From contig NZ_KI912153.1 of NCBI RefSeq assembly GCF_000517105.1, positions 268,564 through 332,563 on the forward strand: a stretch of 64,000 nt of DNA. The letters run 5' to 3'. How positions within the stretch are numbered: position 1 is the stretch's first letter; every line of letters begins with the position of its first letter. The stretch comes from Fischerella sp. PCC 9605. Lineage in GTDB: Bacteria; Cyanobacteriota; Cyanobacteriia; Cyanobacteriales; Nostocaceae. The notes beneath the pieces are model-generated. The model saw only the letters and a list, made by a program, of their open reading frames with translations. It was not told the DNA's origin and searched no databases. This document shows positions 17,235 to 27,029 of this stretch, piece by piece. A program made the position numbers and the translations under genes.

Positions 17235-18296
17235 ATGTTTTCCCAAACTAACCAAGTCTATCCTGTTATTTGGCACAACGATTCAGTTTCACTCATTGAC
17301 CAAACCCGCCTGCCGAGTGAATACGCATTTGTCGAAATTAGTCGCAGTGAAGATATGGCAGTAGCAATCAAAACTATGATTGTTAGAGGTGCGCCTGCTA
17401 TTGGTGTTGCTGCTGCTTATGGAATGTATCTTGGGGCAAGGGAAATTCACACAAACAACCGCGATGAATTTTTGCATCACTTGGAAAATGTGGCGGATAT
17501 GTTGCGTTGCACTCGTCCGACGGCAGTGAATTTATTTTGGGCGATATCTCGGATGATCAAGGTAGCATATGAAACGCTAGGCAGTGTAGGCGACATCAAA
17601 AAAGCTCTGTTTCAAACTGCCCAAACTATCAATGCGGAGGATTTACAAACCTGTCAGGCAATCGGTGATAATGGCTTAAAAGTTTTGCCTACTCGCCTAG
17701 AACAACTGACTTTACTGACTCATTGCAACGCTGGGGCATTAGCAACCGCAGGTTATGGTACAGCTTTGGGTGTGGTGCGTTCCGCTTGGCGAGAAGGACG
17801 GTTGACACGGGTATTTGCTGACGAAACCCGCCCAAGGTTGCAAGGTGCAAAACTCACTACCTGGGAATGTGTCCAAGAAGGCATTCCAGTTACGTTAATT
17901 ACTGACAGTATGGCTGCCCATTGCATGAAGCAGGGTATGATTGATGCCGTTATTGTCGGTGCTGATCGAATCGCTGCTAATGGAGATACAGCTAACAAAA
18001 TTGGCACGTATAGTTTAGCACTTGTATCTAAAGCACATCATATTCCTTTCTTTGTGGCTGCGCCGCTTTCGACTGTTGATTTTTCCCTATCTGATGGCAG
18101 TCAAATTCCGATTGAGGAGCGTGACCCAACAGAAATATATCAAGTTGGTGAAACCATCCTAACACCAGCAGGCGTGGAATTTTATAATCCTGCTTTTGAT
18201 GTCACCCCAGCAGAATTAATCACAGCCATCATTACAGAGAATGGTGCATTTGCTCCTGGTGAGTTAAAACAGTTACAGCTAAAGCAAATGGTTTAG
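17235..18296 (+). CDS. mtnA: S-methyl-5-thioribose-1-phosphate isomerase
   Basis: 353 residues, full length. MtnA converts methylthioribose 1-phosphate to methylthioribulose 1-phosphate in methionine salvage. Family blocks: [21 protein letters not shown] near residue 50, the catalytic Cys in [21 protein letters not shown] near residue 160, [16 protein letters not shown], and the catalytic Asp in [21 protein letters not shown] near residue 240. The related eIF2B subunits lack this combination. No other salvage gene is adjacent. Confidence 0.96.
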   Translation: MFSQTNQVYPVIWHNDSVSLIDQTRLPSEYAFVEISRSEDMAVAIKTMIVRGAPAIGVAAAYGMYLGAREIHTNNRDEFLHHLENVADMLRCTRPTAVNLFWAISRMIKVAYETLGSVGDIKKALFQTAQTINAEDLQTCQAIGDNGLKVLPTRLEQLTLLTHCNAGALATAGYGTALGVVRSAWREGRLTRVFADETRPRLQGAKLTTWECVQEGIPVTLITDSMAAHCMKQGMIDAVIVGADRIAANGDTANKIGTYSLALVSKAHHIPFFVAAPLSTVDFSLSDGSQIPIEERDPTEIYQVGETILTPAGVEFYNPAFDVTPAELITAIITENGAFAPGELKQLQLKQMV

Positions 18297-18731
18297 CAAT
18301 AATGCACAGCAAAAGCACAGCAAGGACTTGGCAAATTTTCTGCGGAAAAACCAAGTTGGTTGTTTTGTTGTGCTTATATTTTGGCAAATCTTGGTAATTA
18401 TGGGTGCGATCGCCTATTTATGAACTTCATATTCAAAGCTAACTGGATGCAATATTTACTGAAAAAATCTGCCATTTTTATTACTGCTAATTTATTAGTT
18501 AACGCATGTCCCAGTAGTCTGCAACCGACTATCGGGCAGATCCCAATAGATAAACAATCTGCGTACATCTGTGGTCGATAAAAAATAACGATTTTTACAG
18601 AAAGTTTAAAAACTTGACAAAAACATCACTTTTTGCAGAGGCTTAATACTTGTTGTCTGGGATATATCTTGTCTTAAATGCGTCTGTTCTTTTGATATAA
18701 ATTTGTAAACAACGCTCGCTTGCAATTGGGC
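18297..18731. other. Intergenic region upstream of the kinase gene
   Basis: 435 bp between mtnA and the kinase start. A 73-codon frame at 18360-18581 has no ribosome binding site and no recognisable family. No hairpin or RNA gene is evident. The kinase promoter should be in the last 150 bp, which are AT-rich. Confidence 0.4.
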
Positions 18732-20579
18732 ATGACAATAACGCAGTTAAACAATCGTTATCAAGTTATTCAGGTACTTGGTGCTGGTGGGTTTGGCGAA
18801 ACTTTTTTAGCAGAAGATACCCACATGCCCTCTCGTCGTCGCTGTGTGATTAAGCAACTCAAACCAGTGACAAATGACCCGCAAACCTACAAAATGATTC
18901 AACAGCGGTTTGAACGGGAAGCGGCAATCTTGGAATTGCTTGGCGAAAGTAGTGACCAAATTCCCAAACTCTACGCCTATTTTTCTGAGCATGGGCAATT
19001 TTACCTTGTCCAAGAATGGATTCAAGGTCAAACTCTGACAAACATTGTTGAAGCTCAAGGGCCACTCGGTGAAAATACAGTCAAGGAAATTTTATTGAGT
19101 CTGTTGTCAGTCTTGGATTATGTTCACAGTAAAGGCATCATCCATCGAGATATCAAGCCTGATAACATCATCCTTCGTGCTGTCAATAATAAGCCTGTTT
19201 TAATTGATTTTGGTGCAGTTAAAGAAACAATACGTTCTATAGTCGCTTACCCAGGCTACCCCACTCAATCATTAGTGATTGGTACACCAGGATATATGCC
19301 TAGCGAACAAGCCGCAGGACGCCCAGTTTATGCTACTGATATCTACAGCTTGGGCTTGACAGCTATTTATCTGCTGACTGGCCAGCCGCCACACGAGTTA
19401 CAAACTAACCCGCAAACTGGGGAAATACTTTGGCAGCATCTTGCTTCTGGGGTGTCGTCACAATTTGCAATGGTACTCAATCAAGCAATTAAACCCCAAG
19501 CTAGCGATCGCTATTCTACTGCTAGCAAAATGCTACATGCCTTGCAATCTGTTAGCACTATTCCCCCAACACCATCATATTCGACAACTCAATCTACAAT
19601 TGCCCTGTCTCCTGGTGCTGCAAAAATTCAGCAAAATCAGCCTTTGTCTTCTTCCCAAAAGTCTGCTTTTATCCCTGCGTCTTCCACTTCTGGGAATTGG
19701 CAAAAACCCGCTTTGATTTTTGGTGGTTTGGTAGTGGGTGGTTTGATTGGTGGGATAGCGATCGCTAATATTATTCGTCAGCCACAACCAGAAGAAATTA
19801 TTACTACATCACCTATACCGGGAATTACACAAGAATCTACCGCTGCAAATCCAACTCCTACATCACCATCTGTTACTCCTACTACCGAACCCACCGACAC
19901 GCCTGTTGCTTCCCAGCCTCCTCCTGCCCCAATTGCACCACCTGCACCACAACCACAGCCAGAAACTTCTGTTTCTTCCCCACCACCAGTTGCATCTACA
20001 CCAGAACCGCAACAGCCATCAACATTTGAACCAGCAGAACCACCGCCAGAAGACTCTCAACCCTCAGTAGTTCCCACACCAGAACAGACGCAACCTCCAG
20101 AAACTCCTGTTCCTCCTGTATCCTCTCCACCTCCACGGCAGGAAAATCAACCAAAAGTTGCAACTAATACCATTAGTCGCAGTGTTCCTGGATTCCCTAC
20201 AGGTACTTCTGAAAATACCGTGAAAGCATCATTGGGCAAACCTACTAAGGTTTCTAGAGGTTTATGGAACACCCGCGCTTATCTTTACCGATTAGAGCCA
20301 AATCGTGTTGACCTTGGTTATTTATTTGACAGAAAATCAGGAGTGCTACGGCAAACAGAAGTATCTTTTGCTCAGTCTGTCTCGCCTGGGGTGATGCAAT
20401 CAACATTGCAGGGAATGCTAGGGGGCAATGCTTCGGGTGAAATTAACCAAGGATTGCAAAGAGTATATCAGCGTCAAGCTAACGAATACTCATTTAGTGT
20501 TGGTGGAGTCAAAGGCGTGATTCAACGCAACAAAGAAGATCAGATTTATATTGGTGTTTGGGATGCAGATTTGCATTAA
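18732..20579 (+). CDS. Membrane-anchored Ser/Thr protein kinase (Pkn2/Hanks type)
   Basis: 615 residues from the ATG at 18732 (a TTG at 18720 is less likely). The kinase domain (about 10-275) has the Gly loop VLGAGGFGETFLAED, HRDIKPDNIIL catalytic loop, LIDFGAVKE (DFG) and GTPGYMPSEQAAGR activation segment, so it looks active. One membrane helix near 330-350 is followed by a Pro/Thr/Glu-rich linker of about 120 residues, then a C-terminal domain (VPGFPTGTSENTVKASLGKPTKVSRGLW...) of SmpA/BamE-like shape. The kinase should be cytoplasmic and the tail outside the membrane, as in many cyanobacterial kinases. Substrates unknown. Confidence 0.93.
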   Translation: MTITQLNNRYQVIQVLGAGGFGETFLAEDTHMPSRRRCVIKQLKPVTNDPQTYKMIQQRFEREAAILELLGESSDQIPKLYAYFSEHGQFYLVQEWIQGQTLTNIVEAQGPLGENTVKEILLSLLSVLDYVHSKGIIHRDIKPDNIILRAVNNKPVLIDFGAVKETIRSIVAYPGYPTQSLVIGTPGYMPSEQAAGRPVYATDIYSLGLTAIYLLTGQPPHELQTNPQTGEILWQHLASGVSSQFAMVLNQAIKPQASDRYSTASKMLHALQSVSTIPPTPSYSTTQSTIALSPGAAKIQQNQPLSSSQKSAFIPASSTSGNWQKPALIFGGLVVGGLIGGIAIANIIRQPQPEEIITTSPIPGITQESTAANPTPTSPSVTPTTEPTDTPVASQPPPAPIAPPAPQPQPETSVSSPPPVASTPEPQQPSTFEPAEPPPEDSQPSVVPTPEQTQPPETPVPPVSSPPPRQENQPKVATNTISRSVPGFPTGTSENTVKASLGKPTKVSRGLWNTRAYLYRLEPNRVDLGYLFDRKSGVLRQTEVSFAQSVSPGVMQSTLQGMLGGNASGEINQGLQRVYQRQANEYSFSVGGVKGVIQRNKEDQIYIGVWDADLH

Positions 20580-20599
20580 AATTAACTTCTAATCAATCT

Positions 20600-20668
20600 A
20601 AGTAGATCCGCACGAATAAAGTTAACTCGTAAGGGTCGTCATTTGTCATTTGTCATTTGTCATTGGTA
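20600..20668. repeat. Dispersed repeat, copy 1, ending in TTTGTCA heptamers
   Basis: About 69 bp containing AAGTAGATC, TAAAGTTAACTCGT and three TTTGTCA units then TTGGTA. A near-identical copy lies at 44954-45023. Intergenic in both places. Confidence 0.75.
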
Positions 20669-20736
20669 AGGGTTTCAGTATTTTTATATTCCAAAACACA
20701 TAGCTGCTTTTATTTCCAACTACCTACTTATCTTTT

Positions 20737-21568
20737 TCATTTAACCAGAGGAGTCGTAGCAACATCCTCTAATCTGACCGATCGCAGTAAAATTTGCCAA
20801 TCAGATACAACAGATGCATCATCGGGATGAGCAAGGCGCTGTTGTGCCAGCATGGTTAAAGCATCGAACCAAATACCATTAGCGGCATAAATTGCGATCT
20901 TTTGGCGGGGATTTGTTGCTGCTGCTAACTGCTGTTCTATTCTGGGATGCAGACTGATTCTTTGAATATCTCCTTCTACATAGACAGGAACAGCTGCTGT
21001 TTGTTGGCGATCGCAATTTACTTTAAAGTACCAACGATAGGTTTTACCTTCTTGTAAGGCGACAGTAGATGGAAGAGAAACACCGATCACACCTGGTTTT
21101 GCTCCTAGGGCGATCGCATTTCTATATATATCGTTATATATCGTTCTCTTGTTTATCTTGTAAGACAAATTCACCGCTAGCGTTAGTGTAGGGAATGTAA
21201 AACCAAAACGTCGGTCGTTCAGAGGTAGTTAATCCCCAGACATCTAGAGGAATTGATGATGTATTTATATGTTTGCTTGCTAGCTCTTGCTCCTGAACAG
21301 GAACTAAAGCAGTTAATGCAGTCCCAACCGCAGGACAATCATTGCGGCTACCCATTCCTGTTCTACGTCCAGATACAGTAGTTAGTCTTGGAGGTGTTTT
21401 TGGCCAAATAAAAACAGGCCGAGAGGTTTGTTGTTTGGGTGAAGCAGGTTTATTGGTTGGTTGTACGGGTTGCTGAATAGTCGCCGGTACTTTAGTTTGG
21501 GCTATTCCCTTGGCTGGATATTGTAAGGCACTGCTTACAACTAGAGCAGCAGTCAGCATCCATTTCAT
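20737..21568 (-). pseudogene. DUF928-family exported protein, frame broken by a 10-bp tandem duplication
   Basis: The 5' frame (start ATG 21568 or GTG 21592) has a signal peptide (MKWMLTAALVVSSALQYPAKGIAQ-like) and the DUF928 block CPAVGTALTALVP then ERPTFWFYIPY. It stops at 21134 after QDKQENDI. The 3' frame carries on with YRNAIALGAKPGVIGVSLPSTVALQEGKTYRWYFKVNCDR to 20737. At the junction ATATATCGTT is present twice in tandem (21126-21145); removing one copy gives END-IYRNAIA in a single frame of about 270 residues. DUF928 proteins are cyanobacterial periplasmic proteins of unknown role. It ends the sigma/DUF1822/CHAT-CHASE2 operon. The duplication could be reversible. Confidence 0.85.
21126..21145. 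repeat. 10-bp tandem duplication that breaks the DUF928 gene
   Basis: ATATATCGTT occurs at 21126-21135 and again at 21136-21145. One copy restores the reading frame; two copies give stops. Confidence 0.85.
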
Positions 21569-21668
21569 TGATTGAACAAGCAATTTGATCACCCTGCTTT
21601 AGATATAAATCTAGAATAGGATTTCAAGGTTAAGTAATTTAAAAAAAAGTCAAAGATTTAAGTATTAT

Positions 21669-24053
21669 TTAAGAAAATTTACGGTTCTGTATATTTAAGT
21701 AGTTATCATTCATCTTTTTATCAGCAAGTAACATCACAGTACTGCTTGTAACCACAGCAAAGGCAGAGGGAATAAATGGAACCCATAATCCTGGTACAAA
21801 AATTTTTACTAAACACACACCGTATAGGATGAAAACCGTAGCAATTATTATACAGCTTTTACTTACGAATGAACGATTGCGACAAACTATCAGACTAGCT
21901 GCTAAGGACCACCCAAATATCCATAGAATATCACCCCAGTAAGGCAAAACCCAAAGAATGGGTCTTTTGTCTAAAGCAGCACTCAAGATTTGGCTGGTCA
22001 TTTCGGCTTGTATCAAAACGCCTGGTATTCTCTGGTAATATTGCTGCCCTCCACTGTAGGGAGTTGACCAAGCATCACTGCTACTATTAGCAGTAACCCC
22101 TATGAGAATAATTTTATCTTTAACTAAATCGGGGCTAATCTGACCATTAAGCACATCTGCAAGAGAAATTCTTGGAGAATAAGCATTACGATAATTGATT
22201 AGTATTTGAAAGCCTCCTAAATCCGTTCCTTGTTGATAACCACCACTGCGACCAGATTTCAAGCGTTTGATGACCTTAGTGCCAAATTTTATATAATCTT
22301 CGGTTAATTCTGGTGTTATGTTTTCGTAAAATAAATAACGAGCAGCCAGTTGTAAACTCAGTGAGTGAGGTGTTTCACAAGGAGATGAAGGCTCCTGCGC
22401 CATCATTAGAATTTGGCGGCGAACGATACCATCTGGATCGTGGATTGCATCAGTAAAACCCTGACCTTCTACAGGTACTCCCTCTGGAGGTTTAACGCCT
22501 TGGGGGTCGTATGTGCTATCCTTGCCTTTGCAGACAACAACAACATTCTCGTTGCTAAGTTCACTGGCGAGATTTATCGAATTTGACTGATCTTGTGGAT
22601 CGGCAGAGTCTCGATAGATATCCACTCCAATTACTCGCGGTTGATACTTTTGTAATTGCTTGAGTAACTGAGCTAGGGTATTATCTGAGATTGATTTTGA
22701 ACCTAAAGTGATTTCCCGTCGAGATTGGATGTCTTTCTCAGTGATTTCCACAATCAGCAATCTGGGATCTGGTTCTTCCTGAGGTCGCAGTAGCATCATT
22801 TGGTCGAAGGTTTGCAATTCGGCTTTCTCAAACACTCCGAAGTATCTCAAACTGATAGCTGAAGTTGTGGCGATCGCAGTACTAAGCAGTATAGTCCGGA
22901 GGTTATGCTTAAGAGTCGAAATTTTGCTTTTCGTGGAATCAGACTTAGTGTCACTGGTTCTACCGCACAGTTCTTGCCAAGTAACTGGAATAGTCGTAGG
23001 ATTTTGGCAGATAACTGGCAACCAACTGGCACAGGGAAAGTCATTTTCTAGTCCTTGGAGTCTTTCCCGCGCTTCTCGCACAGCTAGGTAAAATGGCTTA
23101 CCACCAGCAAAAGCAGGGAGAAAGTTTTTCAAGAATTCCTGCGCTACTAAATCTGGTACCCCTTCGCGCATCACAATCATTTGCGGAATATTCAAATCAG
23201 CCAGATCTCGCGCTAAGCCAATTCCATCACAGGAGTTAAAAATAGCCAGTTTTAAACCGCGTGTAATTGCCGCTTTCAGCGCATTCTTTAACTGCGAAAC
23301 TGTTAAGCTTTCGTCTTGATTGATGTAAATTTGCCCAGTTTCTCCATCAGCAACACTAACGCTATGTCCTGCAAAAAACAGAATATCCCAATTGTGATTC
23401 CATAGTTGTTCATCAACTTCTCTACGTGTTGGTTCCACCAGAAATTCAGTTTCTGCACCAGCCAAATTCTGTAGCAAAGAGCGGTCTTTCTCAACGTCAA
23501 TACCAAAGCTGTTACCCAGAATTGCTAAAATCTTGACTTTGTTTGTGGGAGATTTTCGTATTATCTGAGGAGGCGTATATTCCTGATTGCTTAAAGCTAA
23601 TTCTGCTTTCGGATAATCCTCAAAAAAGTTCCACAAATGGCAAGGCAGCCGATGCAGTAAAGCAACATTTGTTTCAAAAATTACTCGAATTTCGTCATTG
23701 GGACTGAGTAAAGTCCGCAACTGGCGTTCAATATTTTGGAATGACTCTGAATTCAACCACCCATTGATGCTTGCTTTTAGTTGTTGACATACATCATCAA
23801 AGTCATGCACAGAGATATTGGTAATATCTTGGGAATGCACTTTAATGCGATGATTGCTGCCCAAACGATAATGTACGGCTTCATACAGTAACCGCCACCT
23901 TTTATAGAGTTCGCCTAGTTCAGGTACTGCTGGCAAACTACCTGTAAATTTCATTGGGAAAGATTGATTCACATCCCATAGTTGAGCAGTAACTACAGGG
24001 AATCCTCGATTTAAGTCTCCTCCTAACAAGCTGATAACGACTAATTTACTCAT
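21669..24053 (-). CDS. CHAT-CHASE2 membrane protein
   Basis: 794 residues from the ATG at 24053 (MSKLVVISLLGG...); an upstream in-frame start at 24101 would only translate intergenic repeats. A CHAT caspase-like domain covers about 150-350, with the His in DILFFAGHS (near 228) and the Cys in LAIFNSCDG (near 274), so the protease dyad is kept. A membrane helix near 395 leads into CHASE2 (LLRPQEEPDPRLLIVEITEKD to ILIGVTANSSSDAW), an extracytoplasmic sensor domain. Three C-terminal membrane helices follow. Inference: a sensor outside the membrane controls an inside protease. It follows the DUF1822 gene by 76 bp. Confidence 0.9.
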   Translation of the reverse strand: MSKLVVISLLGGDLNRGFPVVTAQLWDVNQSFPMKFTGSLPAVPELGELYKRWRLLYEAVHYRLGSNHRIKVHSQDITNISVHDFDDVCQQLKASINGWLNSESFQNIERQLRTLLSPNDEIRVIFETNVALLHRLPCHLWNFFEDYPKAELALSNQEYTPPQIIRKSPTNKVKILAILGNSFGIDVEKDRSLLQNLAGAETEFLVEPTRREVDEQLWNHNWDILFFAGHSVSVADGETGQIYINQDESLTVSQLKNALKAAITRGLKLAIFNSCDGIGLARDLADLNIPQMIVMREGVPDLVAQEFLKNFLPAFAGGKPFYLAVREARERLQGLENDFPCASWLPVICQNPTTIPVTWQELCGRTSDTKSDSTKSKISTLKHNLRTILLSTAIATTSAISLRYFGVFEKAELQTFDQMMLLRPQEEPDPRLLIVEITEKDIQSRREITLGSKSISDNTLAQLLKQLQKYQPRVIGVDIYRDSADPQDQSNSINLASELSNENVVVVCKGKDSTYDPQGVKPPEGVPVEGQGFTDAIHDPDGIVRRQILMMAQEPSSPCETPHSLSLQLAARYLFYENITPELTEDYIKFGTKVIKRLKSGRSGGYQQGTDLGGFQILINYRNAYSPRISLADVLNGQISPDLVKDKIILIGVTANSSSDAWSTPYSGGQQYYQRIPGVLIQAEMTSQILSAALDKRPILWVLPYWGDILWIFGWSLAASLIVCRNRSFVSKSCIIIATVFILYGVCLVKIFVPGLWVPFIPSAFAVVTSSTVMLLADKKMNDNYLNIQNRKFS

Positions 24054-24129
24054 TTTTCTTTTGTTGTTCGTTGTTTGTTGTTTGTTGTTTGTTCCAAACA
24101 ACTACCAACCACCAACCAATAACTAATTA
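24054..24129. repeat. Heptameric repeats between the DUF1822 and CHAT-CHASE2 genes
   Basis: TTGTTTG units (24061-24092) and ACCAACC units (24104-24118) make up this spacer inside the operon. They are typical short tandem repeats of filamentous cyanobacteria. Confidence 0.65.
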
Positions 24130-25350
24130 CTAAACCACAAAACTTTCTGCGATCTGATAACCATCAAGGGCAATTTGGATATTAAAGTATTCTCCTACTT
24201 CTACATCAAAGCGCTTCAATTGCACATAGTTATCTTGTTCTCTAGCTTGTACTTCTTGAATCGTCTCTCCTGATTCTAAAAGCAAAGCCAGCTTGATATT
24301 TGCAGGTAAGTAGATTTCTCCAAGAGGTGGATGTAGTTGGACGCGAACACTAACTTGTCTATCGTTCTCAGGTATCAAGGCAATTAGTAGCACCACTTTC
24401 TGAGACTTGATTTGCATTCCCAAATCAATCAGCTTGGCTCGCCTGACACTGGCAGTTCTTAAGCCAGCGACACTTCTAAAATTAAAGGCTAAACTTTTTG
24501 AGTTTGAACCTAAAATAGTTTCAATAGGTTGCCAAGGAGTCTCGTAAATACCTTTGAGCCAACAGCTGAGATTCACTGGCTTTTGCTCTTTGACAGATCG
24601 TGACTGTTGCCGTTGTTCGTATAAGCGCTGTCGCCAGTGTTCATTTGCAAGTAGTGATGCCCAAGTTGTAAATGGTATAGCCAGCCTAGGAAAAGTAACT
24701 GTTGAATTACTCAATCTTGATATGAGATTCTCGGCAACAGTTGTTGATAGTTCTGGTAGTGGAGTTATTGTAGCTTGAGTTTCTTCTTCTGTACAAAATT
24801 GAACACTCAAACAGAAAGCATTGAGGTCTTTTGTTAAATGCTGTGCGTCTATGCAATAAGTCCTGTCTAATGGATCGTAGCTACCAACAGATTTGAGTTG
24901 TTTATGGGTTATGTAACCCCAAATTCGCACCGATTCACCATCTGGTTTGACTTGGACTGCTAAATAATAGTCTGCTGCCCAGTTAGGAATATCTACCCAT
25001 TCCTGAGGTATTTCTAATTCGCTATCATCTATAGCTTCGCTGGGAATTAAAACTACTCGCTGATTTCTTAATAAAATTGCTGTACCATTTACAAATTCCC
25101 AAAAAGTTGTCATGGTATGGGCATTTGGCCAGACAGTAGCTTCGGGAAAATATTCAGTTTTGATCCAATTCAAAAAGGTATCGAGACAAATTTGATTAAT
25201 ATAAGCGCACCAACGACTGGCAGGTGTAGCATAAACCAAGCTTTGCCGCCAAGACTGTGCTTGGAGTGTTGATGAGGTTTCTAACAACCATTCTCTCGGA
25301 TTACCGAACGGGCAAGTCATGTTTGCAACCTGAATCAATTCATAACTCAT
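24130..25350 (-). CDS. DUF1822 family protein
   Basis: 406 residues without signal peptide or membrane helix. The pattern (WCAYINQICLDTFLNWI near the N-terminus, then LIPSEAIDDSELEIPQEWVDIPNWAADYYLAVQV, and VLLIALIPENDRQVSVRVQLHP with LPANIKLALL towards the end) is that of DUF1822, a family found almost only in cyanobacteria and often encoded beside a sigma factor and CHAT-CHASE2 gene. Function is unknown. The start codon overlaps the sigma-factor gene end by 11 bp, so expression is coupled. A partner or regulator role for the sigma factor is an inference. Confidence 0.85.
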   Translation of the reverse strand: MSYELIQVANMTCPFGNPREWLLETSSTLQAQSWRQSLVYATPASRWCAYINQICLDTFLNWIKTEYFPEATVWPNAHTMTTFWEFVNGTAILLRNQRVVLIPSEAIDDSELEIPQEWVDIPNWAADYYLAVQVKPDGESVRIWGYITHKQLKSVGSYDPLDRTYCIDAQHLTKDLNAFCLSVQFCTEEETQATITPLPELSTTVAENLISRLSNSTVTFPRLAIPFTTWASLLANEHWRQRLYEQRQQSRSVKEQKPVNLSCWLKGIYETPWQPIETILGSNSKSLAFNFRSVAGLRTASVRRAKLIDLGMQIKSQKVVLLIALIPENDRQVSVRVQLHPPLGEIYLPANIKLALLLESGETIQEVQAREQDNYVQLKRFDVEVGEYFNIQIALDGYQIAESFVV

Positions 25351-26530
25351 AATTGACGATTAAATGATTTTTCAGCCATTCTTCTAAAGCGGTACTCAGA
25401 TCTTTAATTTGGTTGGAACTCACAGAAATATTCACTGTTTCCTGACTCCATTTGATTAATGCTGCCAGCAAGGATTCTCTGGCTTTAACCAGCCGTCGGG
25501 AAACTGTTGGTTGACTCAGCCGCAAATGTTGTACGATTTGTAGCTGAGTTTGTCCCTGTTGATAGTAAAGTTTTAGTAATTCTTGAGATTGTGCATCAAG
25601 AAGCTGTAAAGCATTTGATAATACGTTATTTATTTGATTTTGTTGGTTTGCTCGATTGCGGGCGTCCTCTTCGGCTATCAGTTCAGCTATTAATGAATCA
25701 GAAGATGGATCTGGCAAATCAAGCATTATATTGGTGTCATCTTTAGTAATATTCAGAGAAATAACAGGCGGATAGAGATAGGTACGCACACTCATTGCCG
25801 TCTGGGTTAACCATTGTTTAATTGTGTCTGCGTTGCATTGCCTCGTAGCTTGAGTTAGTTGGCTTTGTCGTTCACTATTGTAGAGGTTGGCGATCGCTTC
25901 CCAAACTTGGTGACTGGGTTCTGCTAACTTACCCGTACCTCCAGGCTGATTATGGACATACAGTTGTTTGAAACAAGTCCAGGCTAGGCGATATTGAGCA
26001 ATGGAAACTGGTGATAATCCAGCCTGATTAAGAGCTGCTAATAGTTGCTTTTTACTTACCTTGCGTAACAATGACCAGTCTGTGCAAAAATCTGCTTCCC
26101 GGCGTTGGCGTAAAATATCTCTCAGCCGACTGAGAACCGCCATGCTGGCATAGGCTTTTAAGTTATTGCTGATATTAGGATTGAATTCTTTAAGGATGCT
26201 TTCGACCTCAGCATTGGCAAGTTGAAAGCAATCAGCCAAGCTGTACTGGCTGCTTGTCAACTTGGCAACTGTTGCTTGTGCAGCCCAATAAAACTGTTCT
26301 TGTAAATAAGCAGACAAATGCATTTTGGCGAGACTGGTAGATTGGTTTTGCCAGTGTTTGTGCCAGTAAAGAGTCAAAAAGTTTTCTGAATTATAAGTTT
26401 GTGGGAAGTGCTGCAAACAATTTTGAATACTTCGACGCAATCTGGTGTCAGTTAACCATTTACTAAATCTGTCTCCCTGCAACTGCACGAATGTGGAGAA
26501 CATATCTGTTATTTGTTGGCGAGGACGCAT
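25340..26530 (-). CDS. Sigma-70-like factor with long N-terminal region
   Basis: 396 residues from the ATG at 26530. The C-terminal part has a sigma-4 helix-turn-helix: LLDAQSQELLKLYYQQGQTQLQIVQHLRLSQPTVSRRLVKARESLL. The middle (about 60-200) carries helices compatible with sigma-2, including YASMAVLSRLRDILRQRREADF. The protein is longer than an ordinary ECF sigma factor and has about 60 extra residues on each side. It heads a four-gene operon with DUF1822, CHAT-CHASE2 and DUF928 genes and is divergent from the exoprotein gene, which is a likely target. Confidence 0.85.
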   Translation of the reverse strand: MRPRQQITDMFSTFVQLQGDRFSKWLTDTRLRRSIQNCLQHFPQTYNSENFLTLYWHKHWQNQSTSLAKMHLSAYLQEQFYWAAQATVAKLTSSQYSLADCFQLANAEVESILKEFNPNISNNLKAYASMAVLSRLRDILRQRREADFCTDWSLLRKVSKKQLLAALNQAGLSPVSIAQYRLAWTCFKQLYVHNQPGGTGKLAEPSHQVWEAIANLYNSERQSQLTQATRQCNADTIKQWLTQTAMSVRTYLYPPVISLNITKDDTNIMLDLPDPSSDSLIAELIAEEDARNRANQQNQINNVLSNALQLLDAQSQELLKLYYQQGQTQLQIVQHLRLSQPTVSRRLVKARESLLAALIKWSQETVNISVSSNQIKDLSTALEEWLKNHLIVNYEL

Positions 26531-27029
26531 AAGCAATTAAAAATATAAATTTTTTTTAGCTTAGTCATGAATGACCTTTACTTTAGCGCTCAACTAAAGT
26601 AAAGATCGTGTAGAGATGCTTCAAACAGCGTGTCTCTAAAAATCTGTTCAAATTTGCATCTTGCATTGTTTGCAATAGTTGGAAGGCAAAACCTCCTAAC
26701 CCTCGTTATCAGATTCAACCTGGCAACGAGAATGAGAGCCGCTGGCTCTTCTTGAGAAGGTGCAATATATTAGCAGCTTTAGCTAACTTGAGCTTAAATC
26801 GCTAACATCCAAATACTCGCTCTGACAGCACAATTGGGAAAAAGACGCTACTATGCTGATGATTAATGTTAGTATCTCTTAGTTCCTAGTTGGTGCTTCA
26901 AGTTGCGCCTTCAGTAATTATACTAGTATAGAGCTATTCTTGTAACATTAACCACTGTTGTACCTTGAATTCTTAGTAGTATTTATTACTTTAGTGCACC
27001 TAAATACTACCGGCAATAGAGCGATCGCC
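26531..27029. promoter_or_regulatory. Divergent control region between the sigma operon and the exoprotein gene
   Basis: About 500 bp without a gene. It must hold promoters for both directions. A small hairpin AGAGCC-GCT-GGCTCT lies at 26735-26749. TTTAGCGCTCAACTAAAG (26581-26598) is a further short dyad close to the sigma gene. No consensus can be assigned from one copy. Confidence 0.45.

Noticed and set aside
18360-18581. 73-codon frame upstream of the kinase gene
   Set aside because: No ribosome binding site, no recognisable family, and internal alternative starts; unsupported.
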